Assembly (NCBI GenBank): GCA_020054095.1 | Contig: JAGVMA010000057.1 | Location: 1-64,000, forward strand | DNA length: 64,000 nt | Direction: 5' to 3' | Origin: Bacteroidia bacterium | GTDB lineage: Bacteria > Bacteroidota > Bacteroidia > JADZBD01 | Shown here: positions 25,446-35,577 of the stretch, in pieces | How the letters are laid out: each line of letters starts with the position of its first letter | Position numbering within the stretch: position 1 is the stretch's first letter | Translations under genes and position numbers: made by a program | Notes under the pieces: generated by a model | The model's database searches: none | What the model was told of the DNA's origin: nothing | Seen by the model: only the letters and a program-made list of their open reading frames with translations

Positions 25446-27341
25446 ATGTATGATATAACTAATTTTAACGAATACCAAGCCGAGTATAAAAAGAGTGTAG
25501 AAAATCCTGAATTGTTTTGGGCAGAAAAAGCAGCGCAGTTTTCGTGGAAAGAAAAATGGAACGAAGTTTTGAAATGGAATTTTTCGGAGCCAAAAGTAGA
25601 ATGGTTTATTGGTGGCAAATTAAACATCACCGAAAATTGCTTAGATCGCCATTTAAAAAACAATCCAAACAAAACTGCTATTATTTGGGAGCCCAATAAC
25701 CCAAACGAACAATCGCAAACTATTTCTTATAAAGAATTGCATGAGCGGGTGTGCAGATTTGCAAACGTGCTGAAAAAAAATGGAGCAAAAAAAGGTGACC
25801 GTATATGTATTTATATGCCAATGGTACCTGAACTTGCTGTAGCAGTTTTGGCATGTGCACGAATTGGTGCAATTCACTCGGTTGTTTTTGGTGGTTTTTC
25901 TTTTCATTCGTTAGCCGATAGAATTAATGATGCCGATTGCAACATGGTAATTACTGCCGATGGTGCATATCGAGGAGCAAAAGAAATTCTGCTTAAAGCA
26001 GTGGTTGATGAAGCAGTAATACATTGCAATACAGTAAACCGTGTTATTGTTTTACATCGCACCGGTTGCGAAATAAATATGCAACCCAATCGTGATGTGT
26101 GGTGGCACGAAGAAGAAAAAAATGTGAACAGTAATTGTGATGCCGAAATAATGGATTCGGAAGACATTTTGTTCATCCTTTACACAAGTGGCTCCACAGG
26201 AAAACCAAAAGGTGTGGTTCACACCTGTGGCGGCTATATGGTTTACACAGCTTACACTTTTAAAAATGTTTTTCAGTACAAAGCAGATGATATTTATTGG
26301 TGTACGGCTGATGTTGGTTGGATTACAGGGCACTCCTATTTAATTTACGGCCCATTATTGAATGGCGCAACCACAGTTATGTTTGAAGGCATTCCTACGT
26401 TTCCGGATGCTGGCAGATTTTGGAAAGTAATTGATAAACACAATGTGAGTATTTTTTATACTGCGCCAACGGCAATCCGCTCGTTAGAAGCATGCGGGTT
26501 AAATTATGTTGCTCCCTATAAACTCAGTTCGTTGCGAATATTAGGCACAGTAGGCGAACCAATTAACGAAGAAGCTTGGCACTGGTACAATAAAAACATT
26601 GGAAAAGAAAAATGCCCGATAGTTGACACTTGGTGGCAAACCGAAACAGGCGGAATAATGATATCGCCTTTAGCCGGAATTACAAAAACAAAACCGAGTT
26701 ATGCTACTCTTCCGCTGCCCGGAGTGCAGCCCGTTTTATTAGACGAAAGTGGAAATGAAATTACAGGCAATAATGCCGAAGGAAGATTATGCATAAAATT
26801 TCCATGGCCATCTATCATTCGCACCACATTTAAAAACCATGATCGCTGCCGCGAAACGTATTTTTCTGTTTTTAAAAATTATTATTTCACGGGCGATGGC
26901 TGCAAGCGCGATGGAAACGGCTACTACCGAATTACAGGCCGGGTTGATGATGTAATAAAAGTTTCGGGACATTTACTCGGAACTGCCGAAATAGAAAACG
27001 CGATTAATCAACACAAAAATATTGTAGAGAGTGCAGTTGTTGGTTTTCCGCACGATATAAAAGGATGGGGAATTTATGCTTATGTGATTACAGAAAATAA
27101 ACCAGAAAATACTGAAGAACTAAAAAAAGAAATAGTAGCAACTGTAACAAAATACATGGGCGCAATAGCCAAGCCTGACAAAATTCAAATTGTGAGCGGC
27201 TTGCCTAAAACACGCTCCGGAAAAATAATGCGAAGGATATTAAGAAAAATTGCAGAAAACGAAATTGGTAATTTAGGTGATACTTCTACCCTGCTCGACC
27301 CAACAGTGGTTGACGAGATAATTAAAAACAGAATTAACTAA
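25446..27341 (+). CDS. acs: Acetyl-CoA synthetase (AMP-forming)
   Basis: Activates acetate to acetyl-CoA via acetyl-AMP. Seen: 631 residues, the usual size; ACS N-terminal domain (YQAEYKKSVENPELFWAEKA); VFGGFS; the AMP-binding P-loop YTSGSTGKPKGVVH; DVGWITGHSY; DTWWQTETGG, whose Trp limits the acyl pocket to acetate/propionate; GYYRITGRVDDVIKVSGH; and the C-terminal SGKIMRRILRK whose Lys is the catalytic residue and usual acetylation site. The neighbouring GNAT is ElaA-like, not Pat-like, so a link to Acs acetylation is only speculation. It converges on a minus-strand gene with a 14-nt gap. Confidence 0.96.
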   Translation: MYDITNFNEYQAEYKKSVENPELFWAEKAAQFSWKEKWNEVLKWNFSEPKVEWFIGGKLNITENCLDRHLKNNPNKTAIIWEPNNPNEQSQTISYKELHERVCRFANVLKKNGAKKGDRICIYMPMVPELAVAVLACARIGAIHSVVFGGFSFHSLADRINDADCNMVITADGAYRGAKEILLKAVVDEAVIHCNTVNRVIVLHRTGCEINMQPNRDVWWHEEEKNVNSNCDAEIMDSEDILFILYTSGSTGKPKGVVHTCGGYMVYTAYTFKNVFQYKADDIYWCTADVGWITGHSYLIYGPLLNGATTVMFEGIPTFPDAGRFWKVIDKHNVSIFYTAPTAIRSLEACGLNYVAPYKLSSLRILGTVGEPINEEAWHWYNKNIGKEKCPIVDTWWQTETGGIMISPLAGITKTKPSYATLPLPGVQPVLLDESGNEITGNNAEGRLCIKFPWPSIIRTTFKNHDRCRETYFSVFKNYYFTGDGCKRDGNGYYRITGRVDDVIKVSGHLLGTAEIENAINQHKNIVESAVVGFPHDIKGWGIYAYVITENKPENTEELKKEIVATVTKYMGAIAKPDKIQIVSGLPKTRSGKIMRRILRKIAENEIGNLGDTSTLLDPTVVDEIIKNRIN

Positions 27342-27355
27342 CTCCACATATTTGC

Positions 27356-28906
27356 CTAAGCAAGCGCTTTTACTTTTTGCTTAATAATAAACTCCACCGA
27401 CCTTGCTTTTTCTTTACTCTCTAGCCACGAAATAATATCGAAATATAAAAAAGCGCGTTTCTCATATTTGCTTTGCTCCAATTTTTTTAAATTATTTTTT
27501 AGATGAACAAAAGCAGCTACCAATAATTTTCTTGAGCCATTGTTTTTATTCAGATTTTTTAAAAACGAAAGTATGTGGCTGTAATATAGTTGAAAAGATT
27601 TTTTTCTTAACAGATAACGGTAAGTTGATTTAATATCGTATTCCAATAGGTCTTCTTTACCCATTTCAAAAAAACAAATAAGGCGAAGAATACGCGCAAA
27701 GGCATGTATGTCTTCCCGCAAAACAGTTTCTTTATCATTAATAATTTGGTTTAGCCACTTTACAACAACTTTATAATTGTCGCTTCCAAAATAAAGGCAG
27801 GCAATTTTATAATAAAACACAATTACCGTATGCCTATCCAATAAAGGGATAAATTTTTCTAACTCGTTTTCAAATTTTTTCACAATCCTGGTTCCGGAAG
27901 TAAATTCGCCAATCATAAAGTGGCGATTAATTTCATGCAAATAAATTGTTTTAAATAAATGCAGGTTTATGTTTTCGGTAGTCGGAAATTTTGAGTCTCT
28001 TTTTAATAGAATTAGTTTTTTGTGAGTAATTGAGAAGTCGGTATATAAGCCCATTTTATTTTGAGCAACCAGCAAACTATTAATTGCCCTAATGTACATT
28101 TCCGGCTTATTGTATTTCATCTCCGGATAATCGTCAAAAAGTTTCACCCATCGCTTGGCATAATGATGTCCGTTTTTAAAATCTTGAATAAAAAAATAAA
28201 ATCCGGTGTATGAAAAATACAAATACATTTTCTCCTGAAAAGACAAATCAGCTTCAATATATGGCGGAATATTAGCATTGAAATATTTATTTATATACTC
28301 ATAGTCAGCATTATTTCTAATAAAGCCAATCTTTTGGTAAAGCGAATTAAGCTTTAACGACAAACTGGAAAAAGCATTAATATTAGAAATGCTTTTTGAT
28401 ACCGTATTGGTTTGAGCAATAATTTCAGAAACTTCGGTTTCATTAGCCGCCCCTGTTGTCTGCTTTAAAATCATTTTTTGCAATTCAATAATTTCAAGCA
28501 AGAGCACTTTGGTATCGCAAGCTGTTGCAATTTTTTTTGCCTTTTCAATGAGCATTAGCGCCTCTTTGTACAAGCATTTGTTGTAAAGAATATGTGCATA
28601 ATTTATATGAGAAATCACTGTTAACTCCCCTTTTCGCATTGTGTTTCCCAGAAGCAAGCATTTAAAAATTTGAGACTGCAAATGTGCCTTCAAGTTAGGC
28701 ATTTGCTTTTTAGAAAATATTTTGTGTCGTTTTAAGATTGCTGCTTCATCATAAATCTTTTGTTTACTTATTATATCGAATAAAAGAATAAATTTCTTGC
28801 TTTCAGATGAACTTAATCTCGTTACAAATAATTTAAAAGCACGTTTCTCACTCTTTGTAAGAGACTTAATAAGTTTAAAAAGTGTGCCATATATTAATTT
28901 GGACAT
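27356..28906 (-). CDS. Helical hypothetical protein, paralogue of the gene at 34.0 kb
   Basis: 516 residues, function unknown. The N-terminus (LFKLIKSLTKSEKRAFKLF ... ESKKFILLFDIISKQKIYDEAAILK) is clearly related to residues 7-60 of the 500-residue protein encoded at 34033-35535. The remainder is predicted almost wholly helical with TPR-like spacing (EALMLIEKAKKIA; WLNQIINDKE), and both proteins share a WLN-x-I/V-x-x-K/D region in the same relative place. No signal peptide or membrane helix. The two paralogues flank the leucine operon and point away from it. Similar proteins are widespread in Bacteroidetes without an assigned role. Confidence 0.75.
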   Translation of the reverse strand: MSKLIYGTLFKLIKSLTKSEKRAFKLFVTRLSSSESKKFILLFDIISKQKIYDEAAILKRHKIFSKKQMPNLKAHLQSQIFKCLLLGNTMRKGELTVISHINYAHILYNKCLYKEALMLIEKAKKIATACDTKVLLLEIIELQKMILKQTTGAANETEVSEIIAQTNTVSKSISNINAFSSLSLKLNSLYQKIGFIRNNADYEYINKYFNANIPPYIEADLSFQEKMYLYFSYTGFYFFIQDFKNGHHYAKRWVKLFDDYPEMKYNKPEMYIRAINSLLVAQNKMGLYTDFSITHKKLILLKRDSKFPTTENINLHLFKTIYLHEINRHFMIGEFTSGTRIVKKFENELEKFIPLLDRHTVIVFYYKIACLYFGSDNYKVVVKWLNQIINDKETVLREDIHAFARILRLICFFEMGKEDLLEYDIKSTYRYLLRKKSFQLYYSHILSFLKNLNKNNGSRKLLVAAFVHLKNNLKKLEQSKYEKRAFLYFDIISWLESKEKARSVEFIIKQKVKALA

Positions 28907-29006
28907 TGGGTTTATAATTAGTTATATGTATTAATTTTATTAGCTAATACGAATGTATACAAATATTATTTTAGTTTGAACATCGTAGTAGATTTTAATA
29001 TTAGCA

Positions 29007-29036
29007 TTTGTACAGCAAGTATTAAAAATACATTTG
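29007..29036 (+). promoter_or_regulatory. leu operon promoter (-33 and -7 boxes)
   Basis: TTTG (29007-29010), 18-nt spacer, TACATTTG (29029-29036): both halves of the Bacteroidetes promoter. The leuA ATG begins only 7 nt after the -7 box, so the mRNA should be leaderless or nearly so. Confidence 0.65.
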
Positions 29037-29043
29037 TTATGTA

Positions 29044-30207
29044 ATGAGCAAACGAGTTTACATATTTGATACCACCCTAAGAGATGGTGAACAGGTGCCG
29101 GGCTGCCAGCTAAACACCGATGAAAAAATTATAGTAGCAAAGGCATTAGAAGAATTAGGCGTTGATATAATTGAAGCCGGATTTCCAATTTCAAGTCCAG
29201 CCGATTTTAAATCAGTAGAGGCAATCAGCAAAAATGTTAAAAATGTTTCGGTGTGTGCTTTGTCGCGTGCAGTAAAAAAGGACATTGATTGTGCTGCCGA
29301 AGCATTGCAATTTGCTAAGCATCCGCGTATACACACGGGCATAGGAAGTTCAGATATACACATTCATCATAAATTTAAAAGCACAAGAGAAAAAATACTT
29401 TCACAGGGAGTGGACGCAGTTAAGTGGGCAAAAAAATCAGTAGAAGATGTGGAGTTTTATGCAGAAGATGCCGGAAGAGCTAATAATATTTTTTTAGCCC
29501 AAATGGTGGAAGCTGCAATTGATGCAGGTGCGACAGTAATTAATATCCCTGATACAACCGGCTATTGCTTGCCACACGAATACGGTAAGAAAATAAATTT
29601 TTTGATGGAGAATGTAACCAATATTCATAAAGCAATTATAGCGGTGCATTGCCATAACGATTTAGGATTATCAACCGCTAATTCTATTTCGGGGATACAA
29701 AACGGAGCATCGCAAATTGAGTGTACTATTAATGGAATTGGCGAACGTGCCGGAAACACATCGCTTGAAGAATGTGCGATGATTATTAAAAGCCATGCCG
29801 ATTTAAATTTTCATACCAATATTGATACGTCTAAAATTAGCGGTATTAGCAAATTAGTTTCAAAATTAATGCGAATGAATGTGCAGCCCAATAAAGCGAT
29901 AGTAGGATCTAATGCATTTGCGCACTCATCAGGTATTCATCAAGATGGATTTCTGAAAAACAGAAATACGTATGAAATAATTAACCCAGAAGATGTGGGA
30001 GTTGAATCATCGTCTATAATACTAACCGCACGAAGCGGAAGAGCTGCGCTTTACTACCGCTTTTCTCAAATAGGAATAAATGTGTTGCCAGACGAGTTAG
30101 ATAGACTATACAGCAAATTTCTAATTGAAGCTGACAGAAAAAAACTGATAACTGATGATGATTTAATATCGCTTTACGAATTACACGGAATTAAAATTTC
30201 AAAATAA
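29044..30207 (+). CDS. leuA: 2-isopropylmalate synthase, short form
   Basis: Condenses 2-ketoisovalerate with acetyl-CoA, the first committed leucine step. Seen: 387 residues; [16 protein letters not shown] near the start (catalytic Arg-Asp), [21 protein letters not shown] (metal-binding His pair), [14 protein letters not shown], and [13 protein letters not shown]. The protein ends soon after the barrel and subdomain, lacking the ~120-residue C-terminal regulatory domain of long LeuA, so classical leucine feedback binding is not expected. Short forms are usual in this phylum. Because LeuA, citramalate and homocitrate synthases are related, the assignment leans on the adjacent leuCDB genes. 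Confidence 0.92.
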   Translation: MSKRVYIFDTTLRDGEQVPGCQLNTDEKIIVAKALEELGVDIIEAGFPISSPADFKSVEAISKNVKNVSVCALSRAVKKDIDCAAEALQFAKHPRIHTGIGSSDIHIHHKFKSTREKILSQGVDAVKWAKKSVEDVEFYAEDAGRANNIFLAQMVEAAIDAGATVINIPDTTGYCLPHEYGKKINFLMENVTNIHKAIIAVHCHNDLGLSTANSISGIQNGASQIECTINGIGERAGNTSLEECAMIIKSHADLNFHTNIDTSKISGISKLVSKLMRMNVQPNKAIVGSNAFAHSSGIHQDGFLKNRNTYEIINPEDVGVESSSIILTARSGRAALYYRFSQIGINVLPDELDRLYSKFLIEADRKKLITDDDLISLYELHGIKISK

Positions 30208-30208
30208 A

Positions 30209-31609
30209 ATGGGCAAAACACTTTTTGAGAAGATATGGGACAAGCACGTAGTACGTTATATTGAAAACGAAACGGCAGTACTATACATTGATAGACATTA
30301 TATTCACGAGGTAACAAGCCCGCAGGCATTTAACGCAATTGAAAAAAATGGATTAAAAATTTTCAGGCCAGAAAAAACTACAGCTACGGCAGACCATAAT
30401 GTGCCTACTGTTAATCAGCATTTACCTATTTCAGAAAAACTGTCGCGTATCCAAGTTGAACAATTAGAGATTAATTGTAAAAAACACAATATTCAATTAT
30501 TTAATTTGCAAAACGAGCACCAAGGAATCGTTCACGTAATTGGACCTGAATTGGGATTGACATTACCCGGCAGCACAATAGTTTGTGGCGACAGTCACAC
30601 CTCTACTCACGGGGCATTGGGTGCAATTGCATTTGGAATTGGCACTAGTGAAATTGAACAAGTTTTTGCATCGCAGTGCATAATTCAAAACAAACCTAAA
30701 ACACTAAAAATAAACGTAACAGGTAAACTTCAAAAAGGTGTTACCGCAAAAGATGTTATACTATACATCATCTCTAAAATAAGCACAAGTGGAGCAACCG
30801 GTTATTTTATAGAGTATTGCGGAGAAACGATTAGTAATTTTTCTATGGAAGAAAGAATGACTATTTGCAACATGAGTATAGAAATGGGTGCGCGTGGTGG
30901 CTTAATTAGCCCCGACAGTAAAACGATTGAATATTTAAAGAATAAAAAATTTGCTCCTACTGGTTATGATTTTGAATTGGCGAAAGAAAATTGGAGCAAT
31001 TTATTTTCAGATGCTGATGCAAAATTTGACCGTGAATTATTTTTTAGTGCGAGTGAAATTTCGCCAATGGTGAGCTACGGAACTAATCCCGGAATGGCAA
31101 TTTCTGTTTCTGAAAATATTCCACTTTCTAATTCTCTATCGGGCAGCGAAAAAATTTCATTCGCAAATTCATTAAACTATATGAATTTTTATGAAGGCGA
31201 AAAATTAGTGGGGAAAAAAATAGATTATGTATTTATTGGGTCGTGTACCAATTCGCGAATAGAAGATTTGCGCAGTGCGGCAGAAATTATAAAAGGAAAA
31301 GCTAAATCAGCAAATGTAATAGCTTGGGTGGTGCCAGGTTCAAAAAAAGTAGAGCAGCAAGCAATAGCCGAAGGAATAGATAAGATATTTACTGCGGCCG
31401 GATTTGAATTTAGGCAGCCAGGCTGTTCGGCTTGTTTAGGAATGAATGAAGATAAAATTCCGGAAGGTAAATATTGTGTATCAACATCAAACAGAAATTT
31501 TGAAGGGCGACAAGGAAAAGGTGCGCGCACCATATTGGCAAGCCCAATAATGGCTGCGATAGCAGCTATAAAGGGAGAAATAACAGATGTGAGAAATTAT
31601 TTAAACTAA
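30209..31609 (+). CDS. leuC: 3-isopropylmalate dehydratase large subunit
   Basis: Aconitase-family [4Fe-4S] enzyme subunit that isomerises 2- to 3-isopropylmalate with LeuD. Seen: 466 residues, normal; [12 protein letters not shown] start, [24 protein letters not shown], and the cluster cysteines in [13 protein letters not shown] and [12 protein letters not shown]. It starts 1 nt after the leuA stop, so it is translated from the same message. Confidence 0.96.
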   Translation: MGKTLFEKIWDKHVVRYIENETAVLYIDRHYIHEVTSPQAFNAIEKNGLKIFRPEKTTATADHNVPTVNQHLPISEKLSRIQVEQLEINCKKHNIQLFNLQNEHQGIVHVIGPELGLTLPGSTIVCGDSHTSTHGALGAIAFGIGTSEIEQVFASQCIIQNKPKTLKINVTGKLQKGVTAKDVILYIISKISTSGATGYFIEYCGETISNFSMEERMTICNMSIEMGARGGLISPDSKTIEYLKNKKFAPTGYDFELAKENWSNLFSDADAKFDRELFFSASEISPMVSYGTNPGMAISVSENIPLSNSLSGSEKISFANSLNYMNFYEGEKLVGKKIDYVFIGSCTNSRIEDLRSAAEIIKGKAKSANVIAWVVPGSKKVEQQAIAEGIDKIFTAAGFEFRQPGCSACLGMNEDKIPEGKYCVSTSNRNFEGRQGKGARTILASPIMAAIAAIKGEITDVRNYLN

Positions 31610-31616
31610 AAAATTG

Positions 31617-32246
31617 ATGAAACAAAAAATTGAAAAAATAAAATCAACTGCTGTTCCACTACCTATTGAAAATATTGATACCGATCAAATTATTCCGGCT
31701 CGGTTTTTAAAAAGCACAACCAAAGATGGAATGGGCAAAAATTTATTTTGCGATTGGCGCTATGATGTTTCAGGAAATGCTAAAAATGATTTCGTATTAA
31801 ATAATTCAGAATACGATGGGAAAATATTAGTGGCAGGAAAAAATTTTGGCTGCGGCTCAAGCAGAGAACATGCCGCCTGGGCACTATCCGATTATGGTTT
31901 TAAAATTATTGTATCAAGCTTTTTTGCTGATATTTTTATAAACAATGCCTATAACAACGGTATGTTACCAATACAAGTAAGTGATGATTTTTTATCACTA
32001 CTGTTTTCGCACTTGATCGAAAACAGCAAACAAGAAGTTGAAATTGATTTACCTACTCAAACCATTGCAATTTGCGGAACTATGTTGAAGGAAAAATTTG
32101 AAATTAATCCTTACAGAAAACAATGCCTGTTAAATGGGTTAGACAATGTTGACTATTTAACAAGTATTAAATCAGAGATTGAAAAATTTGAAACTAAAAA
32201 TGAAACCTATTATGTTAACGAAGAAGATTGGCTTATTGCCGGGTGA
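31617..32246 (+). CDS. leuD: 3-isopropylmalate dehydratase small subunit
   Basis: Swivel-domain partner of LeuC. Seen: 209 residues from ATG 31617 (a TTG one codon earlier is open but unlikely); [53 protein letters not shown] and NNGMLPI are family signatures. Its last 47 nt are also the beginning of leuB in another frame, an unusually long overlap that implies tight coupling. Confidence 0.95.
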   Translation: MKQKIEKIKSTAVPLPIENIDTDQIIPARFLKSTTKDGMGKNLFCDWRYDVSGNAKNDFVLNNSEYDGKILVAGKNFGCGSSREHAAWALSDYGFKIIVSSFFADIFINNAYNNGMLPIQVSDDFLSLLFSHLIENSKQEVEIDLPTQTIAICGTMLKEKFEINPYRKQCLLNGLDNVDYLTSIKSEIEKFETKNETYYVNEEDWLIAG

Positions 32247-33294
32247 TGGTATTGGCCCTGAAGTAACTGCCGAGGCAGTAAAGGTATTAAATGCAGTAAG
32301 TAAAGTTACTGGCGTAAATTTTAAATTTTCAGAAGCCACTATTGGTGCTGATGCTATTCGCAAACACAATAATCCGCTGCCCGATAGTACACTGCAAATG
32401 TGTGCCGCATCCGATGCTGTATTATTTGGCGCCATTGGCTCTCCGGAATTTGACAATAACCCCGATGCAAAAATTAGACCGGAGCAAGGTCTTTTAAAAC
32501 TGAGAAAAGAATTGGAGTTATTTGCCAATATACGACCGGTGAAGGCTTACAATTCACTTGCACATTTATCTCCATTAAAATCCGAAAAAATAAAAAATGT
32601 GAATTTTATTGTTGTTCGCGAATTAACCGGTGGTATTTATTTTGGTGATAAAAATTTAAGTTTAGATGGGCAAACTGCTACAGACACTTGCACCTATTCT
32701 GTTAACGAGATTGAACGAATTGCTCATGTCGCTTTTGCAATTGCAAAATCGCGTAAAAGAAAATTAACACTCGTTGACAAAGCAAATGTTTTAGAAACAT
32801 CGCGGTTGTGGAGAAAAACAATTGCCGATATTTCTAAATCGTATCCCGATATTTTAGTTGAGACAATGTATGTGGATAATGCTGCCATGAAAATAATTCA
32901 AGAGCCGGCAGCTTTTGATGTGGTGCTTACCGAAAATATGTTTGGCGATATTTTAACAGATGAAGCGAGTGTAATTTCTGGCTCAATTGGGTTGATGCCA
33001 TCTGCATCAATCGGAAAAAAAATAGCATTGTATGAGCCTATTCATGGTGCTTATCCGCAGGCGGCAGGCAAGCAAATTGCGAATCCGGTGGGCGCAATTT
33101 TATCGGCTGCTATGATGCTCGAAACATCTTTTGGCATGATGGTGGAAGCAGCTATCATAGAAAAAGCTGTTAGTCAATCATTAAATTTTGGGGTATGTAC
33201 TCCGGATATTAATCCCGATAAAAATTACAGCACATCGGCAGTTGGAAACGCAATAGCAAGTTTGGTAAACGAAGAAGTGATTCAAACTGTGTAG
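32200..33294 (+). CDS. leuB: 3-isopropylmalate dehydrogenase
   Basis: NAD-dependent oxidative decarboxylation of 3-isopropylmalate to 2-ketoisocaproate. Seen: about 364 residues from ATG 32200 (ATG 32212 is an alternative giving [13 protein letters not shown]); [14 protein letters not shown], the substrate Arg cluster ([17 protein letters not shown] and [12 protein letters not shown]), the catalytic Tyr in [24 protein letters not shown] and the adenosine-binding [13 protein letters not shown]. Last gene of leuACDB. leu genes alone are present; ilv genes are not in the window. Confidence 0.95.
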   Translation: MKPIMLTKKIGLLPGDGIGPEVTAEAVKVLNAVSKVTGVNFKFSEATIGADAIRKHNNPLPDSTLQMCAASDAVLFGAIGSPEFDNNPDAKIRPEQGLLKLRKELELFANIRPVKAYNSLAHLSPLKSEKIKNVNFIVVRELTGGIYFGDKNLSLDGQTATDTCTYSVNEIERIAHVAFAIAKSRKRKLTLVDKANVLETSRLWRKTIADISKSYPDILVETMYVDNAAMKIIQEPAAFDVVLTENMFGDILTDEASVISGSIGLMPSASIGKKIALYEPIHGAYPQAAGKQIANPVGAILSAAMMLETSFGMMVEAAIIEKAVSQSLNFGVCTPDINPDKNYSTSAVGNAIASLVNEEVIQTV

Positions 33295-33299
33295 TGCTT

Positions 33300-33602
33300 T
33301 TACTCCACTATATGTTCCTCTTCCACTTGTAACACTTCTTTGTAAGTCGCTGATAGTGGATCGTCATCATAAATGTATGTAACCACATAACATTTATTTT
33401 CGTTCCGGCCACTGTTAAGTGTTAATGTATAAGTGTGTGATGTGCTATCGTTAACCACAATATTTCCAGCAAAAGTTGTATCGCCCCATGATGAATTCAT
33501 GCTAACTCTTAAAACATGGCGATGCTCATAATTCAAAATATCTGATGGGCTTTGTGAATTATCTTTTTGTGGTTTTTTAAATGCTGCATTCAGCAATCCG
33601 CA
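33300..33602 (-). pseudogene. 5'-truncated small lipoprotein-like gene
   Basis: About 99 codons running from a Cys-Gly (CGLLNAAFKKPQKD), as if just after a lipobox cysteine, to a normal stop, with a beta-rich body (HVLRVSMNSSWGDTTFAGNIVVND ... CYVVTYIYDDD). A TAG sits immediately before the Cys codon, and no signal peptide exists in that frame; the only start is a TTG after the Cys. It is probably a lipoprotein whose signal peptide was lost. Function unknown. Confidence 0.5.
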
Positions 33603-33611
33603 CTAAAATTT

Positions 33612-33761
33612 TTAACGCCCGATGTGGGCGATAAGTCTTCTATATTTAATAGTTCTTGTCAGTTGGCGATTGTCGGTATTGTAAATGTTTTCAACTTTAG
33701 TTTTTGTTTCTGGCAGATTAGAAAACATGCTTGCTACATTGCCTGACCAAGTGCGGTATGA
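33612..33761 (-). pseudogene. Possible 49-codon coding remnant
   Basis: A frame bounded by a TGA upstream and a TAA downstream reads as ordinary protein (SYRTWSGNVASMFSNLPE, then KTKVENIYNTDNRQLTRTIK). It includes an ATG at residue 12, but no promoter is evident and the family is not recognised. It lies just upstream of the truncated lipoprotein on the same strand. The remaining sequence to 34032 shows no other coding stretch; it contains the promoter of the next gene. Confidence 0.3.
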
Positions 33762-34002
33762 TCAGAAGTGGTTTGAATATTTCACATAAAACAATCGTGT
33801 GATTGTAGTTACCAATTTTTTTATGCTTTGGAGTTAATAAAATTCTACTATTTGCAAACACAAAGCAGTTTTAGTGCATATCAATAATTTGTTTTAATTA
33901 AGTAGGGCGGCAACCAAACCAGATCTCAGTTTCTCTGATTATTAGTATTTGAATTTTTTACTCATTTTAGACAAATTGATTCCTTTTATATACACTATAT
34001 GT

Positions 34003-34010
34003 TATATTTG
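34003..34010 (+). promoter_or_regulatory. Bacteroidetes -7 promoter box
   Basis: TATATTTG matches TAnnTTTG, 22 nt upstream of the ATG of the 500-residue helical protein. Confidence 0.55.
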
Positions 34011-34032
34011 CTTTCAATAGGATGCTTATTCT

Positions 34033-35535
34033 ATGACACCATCAGAAGATTTATTCAGACTAATAAAATCTCTTTCGCCTAACGAAAAGGGATATTTTAA
34101 AAAGTTTTCGCGCTTACATGCACGCGAAAGCAAGAATAATTACATGGTTTTATTCGAAGCCATCGAAAAACAAGAGGAATACGATGAGGCATCTTTGCTC
34201 AAGAAATTTAAACGCAAGCAGTTTATTAACCAATTTCCGGTGGCTAAAAACTATTTATTTAATCTTATACTTAAAGCACTTGATGTTTACCACTCTGAAA
34301 TAGATTTAGAAATTGGCTTTTTAATTCATTGCTCACTCATGCTTACTGATAAAGCCATGTTTGACGCTGCCAACAAATACCTCAAAAAAGCAAAAGCATT
34401 AGCCAAACAATATCACAAGCTTTCATACCTAAATAAAATTCATAACCACGAATTATATTTATTACGCATGGGTTTTCCGGTTAAGCACACCGACCAGGCC
34501 GAAAAACTTTATACCGAGCGAGTGGAAAATGCAAAACAAATGAAGTACGTAATAGAGTTGCAACATATAAACGACCAAATGATGATTTTGCTTGCCGAAA
34601 GTTTTGGCACACAACATGCAAGCACAATAGCGCAAATGGAAAAATTAATGGCAGCCCCCGAAATGAAATTAAATCCGGAGGTACTTAACATACAAGCGCT
34701 GGCTGAATACTGGACGGCTCGAATCAACTACTATCTGGCAAAAAACGACAATAAAAACCTTTATCTATCAACTACTGCAATGATGAAGGTGCTGGTAGAT
34801 AAAAAAGAATTAGTAAACAGGAGAGTTAAATTAATGGCACTTCAACATCATTGTAAAGCATGCTTGCTTATGTTAAAAATTAACGAAGCGCAGGCAACTG
34901 TAAAACAACTTAAATATTTTGAATCACTTAATGAATTAGACTCGTTTTCGGTTTTCCAATCAATTACCACTACTGAGTTACAAATAAATTTACATACTGG
35001 CGATTTTGATAAATCGGTGCAGCTGATTGCAAAAGCCGAAAAAGAGTTAGAAAAATTTAGCCCCATTATTCAAACCGGTTTTATGGCCGAAATTGCAGGG
35101 CTTGCCGCACTCACCTATTTTGCTAATGGATATTATAAAGAAGCTACCAAATGGCTAAACGATGTACTTAATGCCAAACAATCTGAGGTAAACGAAATCA
35201 TCATTTCGGCATGCAAAATGCTTGAGTTAATTATCTGCATGGAGTATCATAAAATTGATTTATTTGAATACAAATTTCGCTCTTACGAAAGGCAATGTAA
35301 AAAAGAAAAAGATGCAAAATTGTTTAATTTACTAATGATTAATGCTTTGCGTAAAATTGCTATTGCCGATAAAAAAGACCGGGCAGCAAAATACAATGCG
35401 GCACTAATTATTTATAAGTCTGAAATACTGAAAAACAGCTCACACGCAAACACTTTCGGAAATTTTAATATAGAACTCTGGCTCTCAAGTAAAATAAAAA
35501 ATGTTTCTTTTGCAGCATTGCTGAGCGCCCAATAA
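34033..35535 (+). CDS. Helical hypothetical protein, paralogue of the gene at 27.4 kb
   Basis: 500 residues, unknown function. The start (LFRLIKSLSPNEKGYFKKFSRLH ... ESKNNYMVLFEAIEKQEEYDEASLLKKF) aligns by eye with the 516-residue minus-strand protein upstream of leuA. The body is helical with repeat-like spacing (AANKYLKKAKALAKQYHK, then YFANGYYKEATKWLNDVL), suggesting TPR-type solenoid helices. No export signal. It stands as a single gene with its own -7 box, beyond the leu operon. Confidence 0.75.
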   Translation: MTPSEDLFRLIKSLSPNEKGYFKKFSRLHARESKNNYMVLFEAIEKQEEYDEASLLKKFKRKQFINQFPVAKNYLFNLILKALDVYHSEIDLEIGFLIHCSLMLTDKAMFDAANKYLKKAKALAKQYHKLSYLNKIHNHELYLLRMGFPVKHTDQAEKLYTERVENAKQMKYVIELQHINDQMMILLAESFGTQHASTIAQMEKLMAAPEMKLNPEVLNIQALAEYWTARINYYLAKNDNKNLYLSTTAMMKVLVDKKELVNRRVKLMALQHHCKACLLMLKINEAQATVKQLKYFESLNELDSFSVFQSITTTELQINLHTGDFDKSVQLIAKAEKELEKFSPIIQTGFMAEIAGLAALTYFANGYYKEATKWLNDVLNAKQSEVNEIIISACKMLELIICMEYHKIDLFEYKFRSYERQCKKEKDAKLFNLLMINALRKIAIADKKDRAAKYNAALIIYKSEILKNSSHANTFGNFNIELWLSSKIKNVSFAALLSAQ

Positions 35536-35577
35536 ATTTACTTATGCGTTTTACTATTGCTTTAATTATAAGCGGTA

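Noticed and set aside
29044-30207. Homocitrate or citramalate synthase
   Set aside because: The fold is shared, but the gene is fused to leuC-leuD-leuB in one operon, which favours LeuA.
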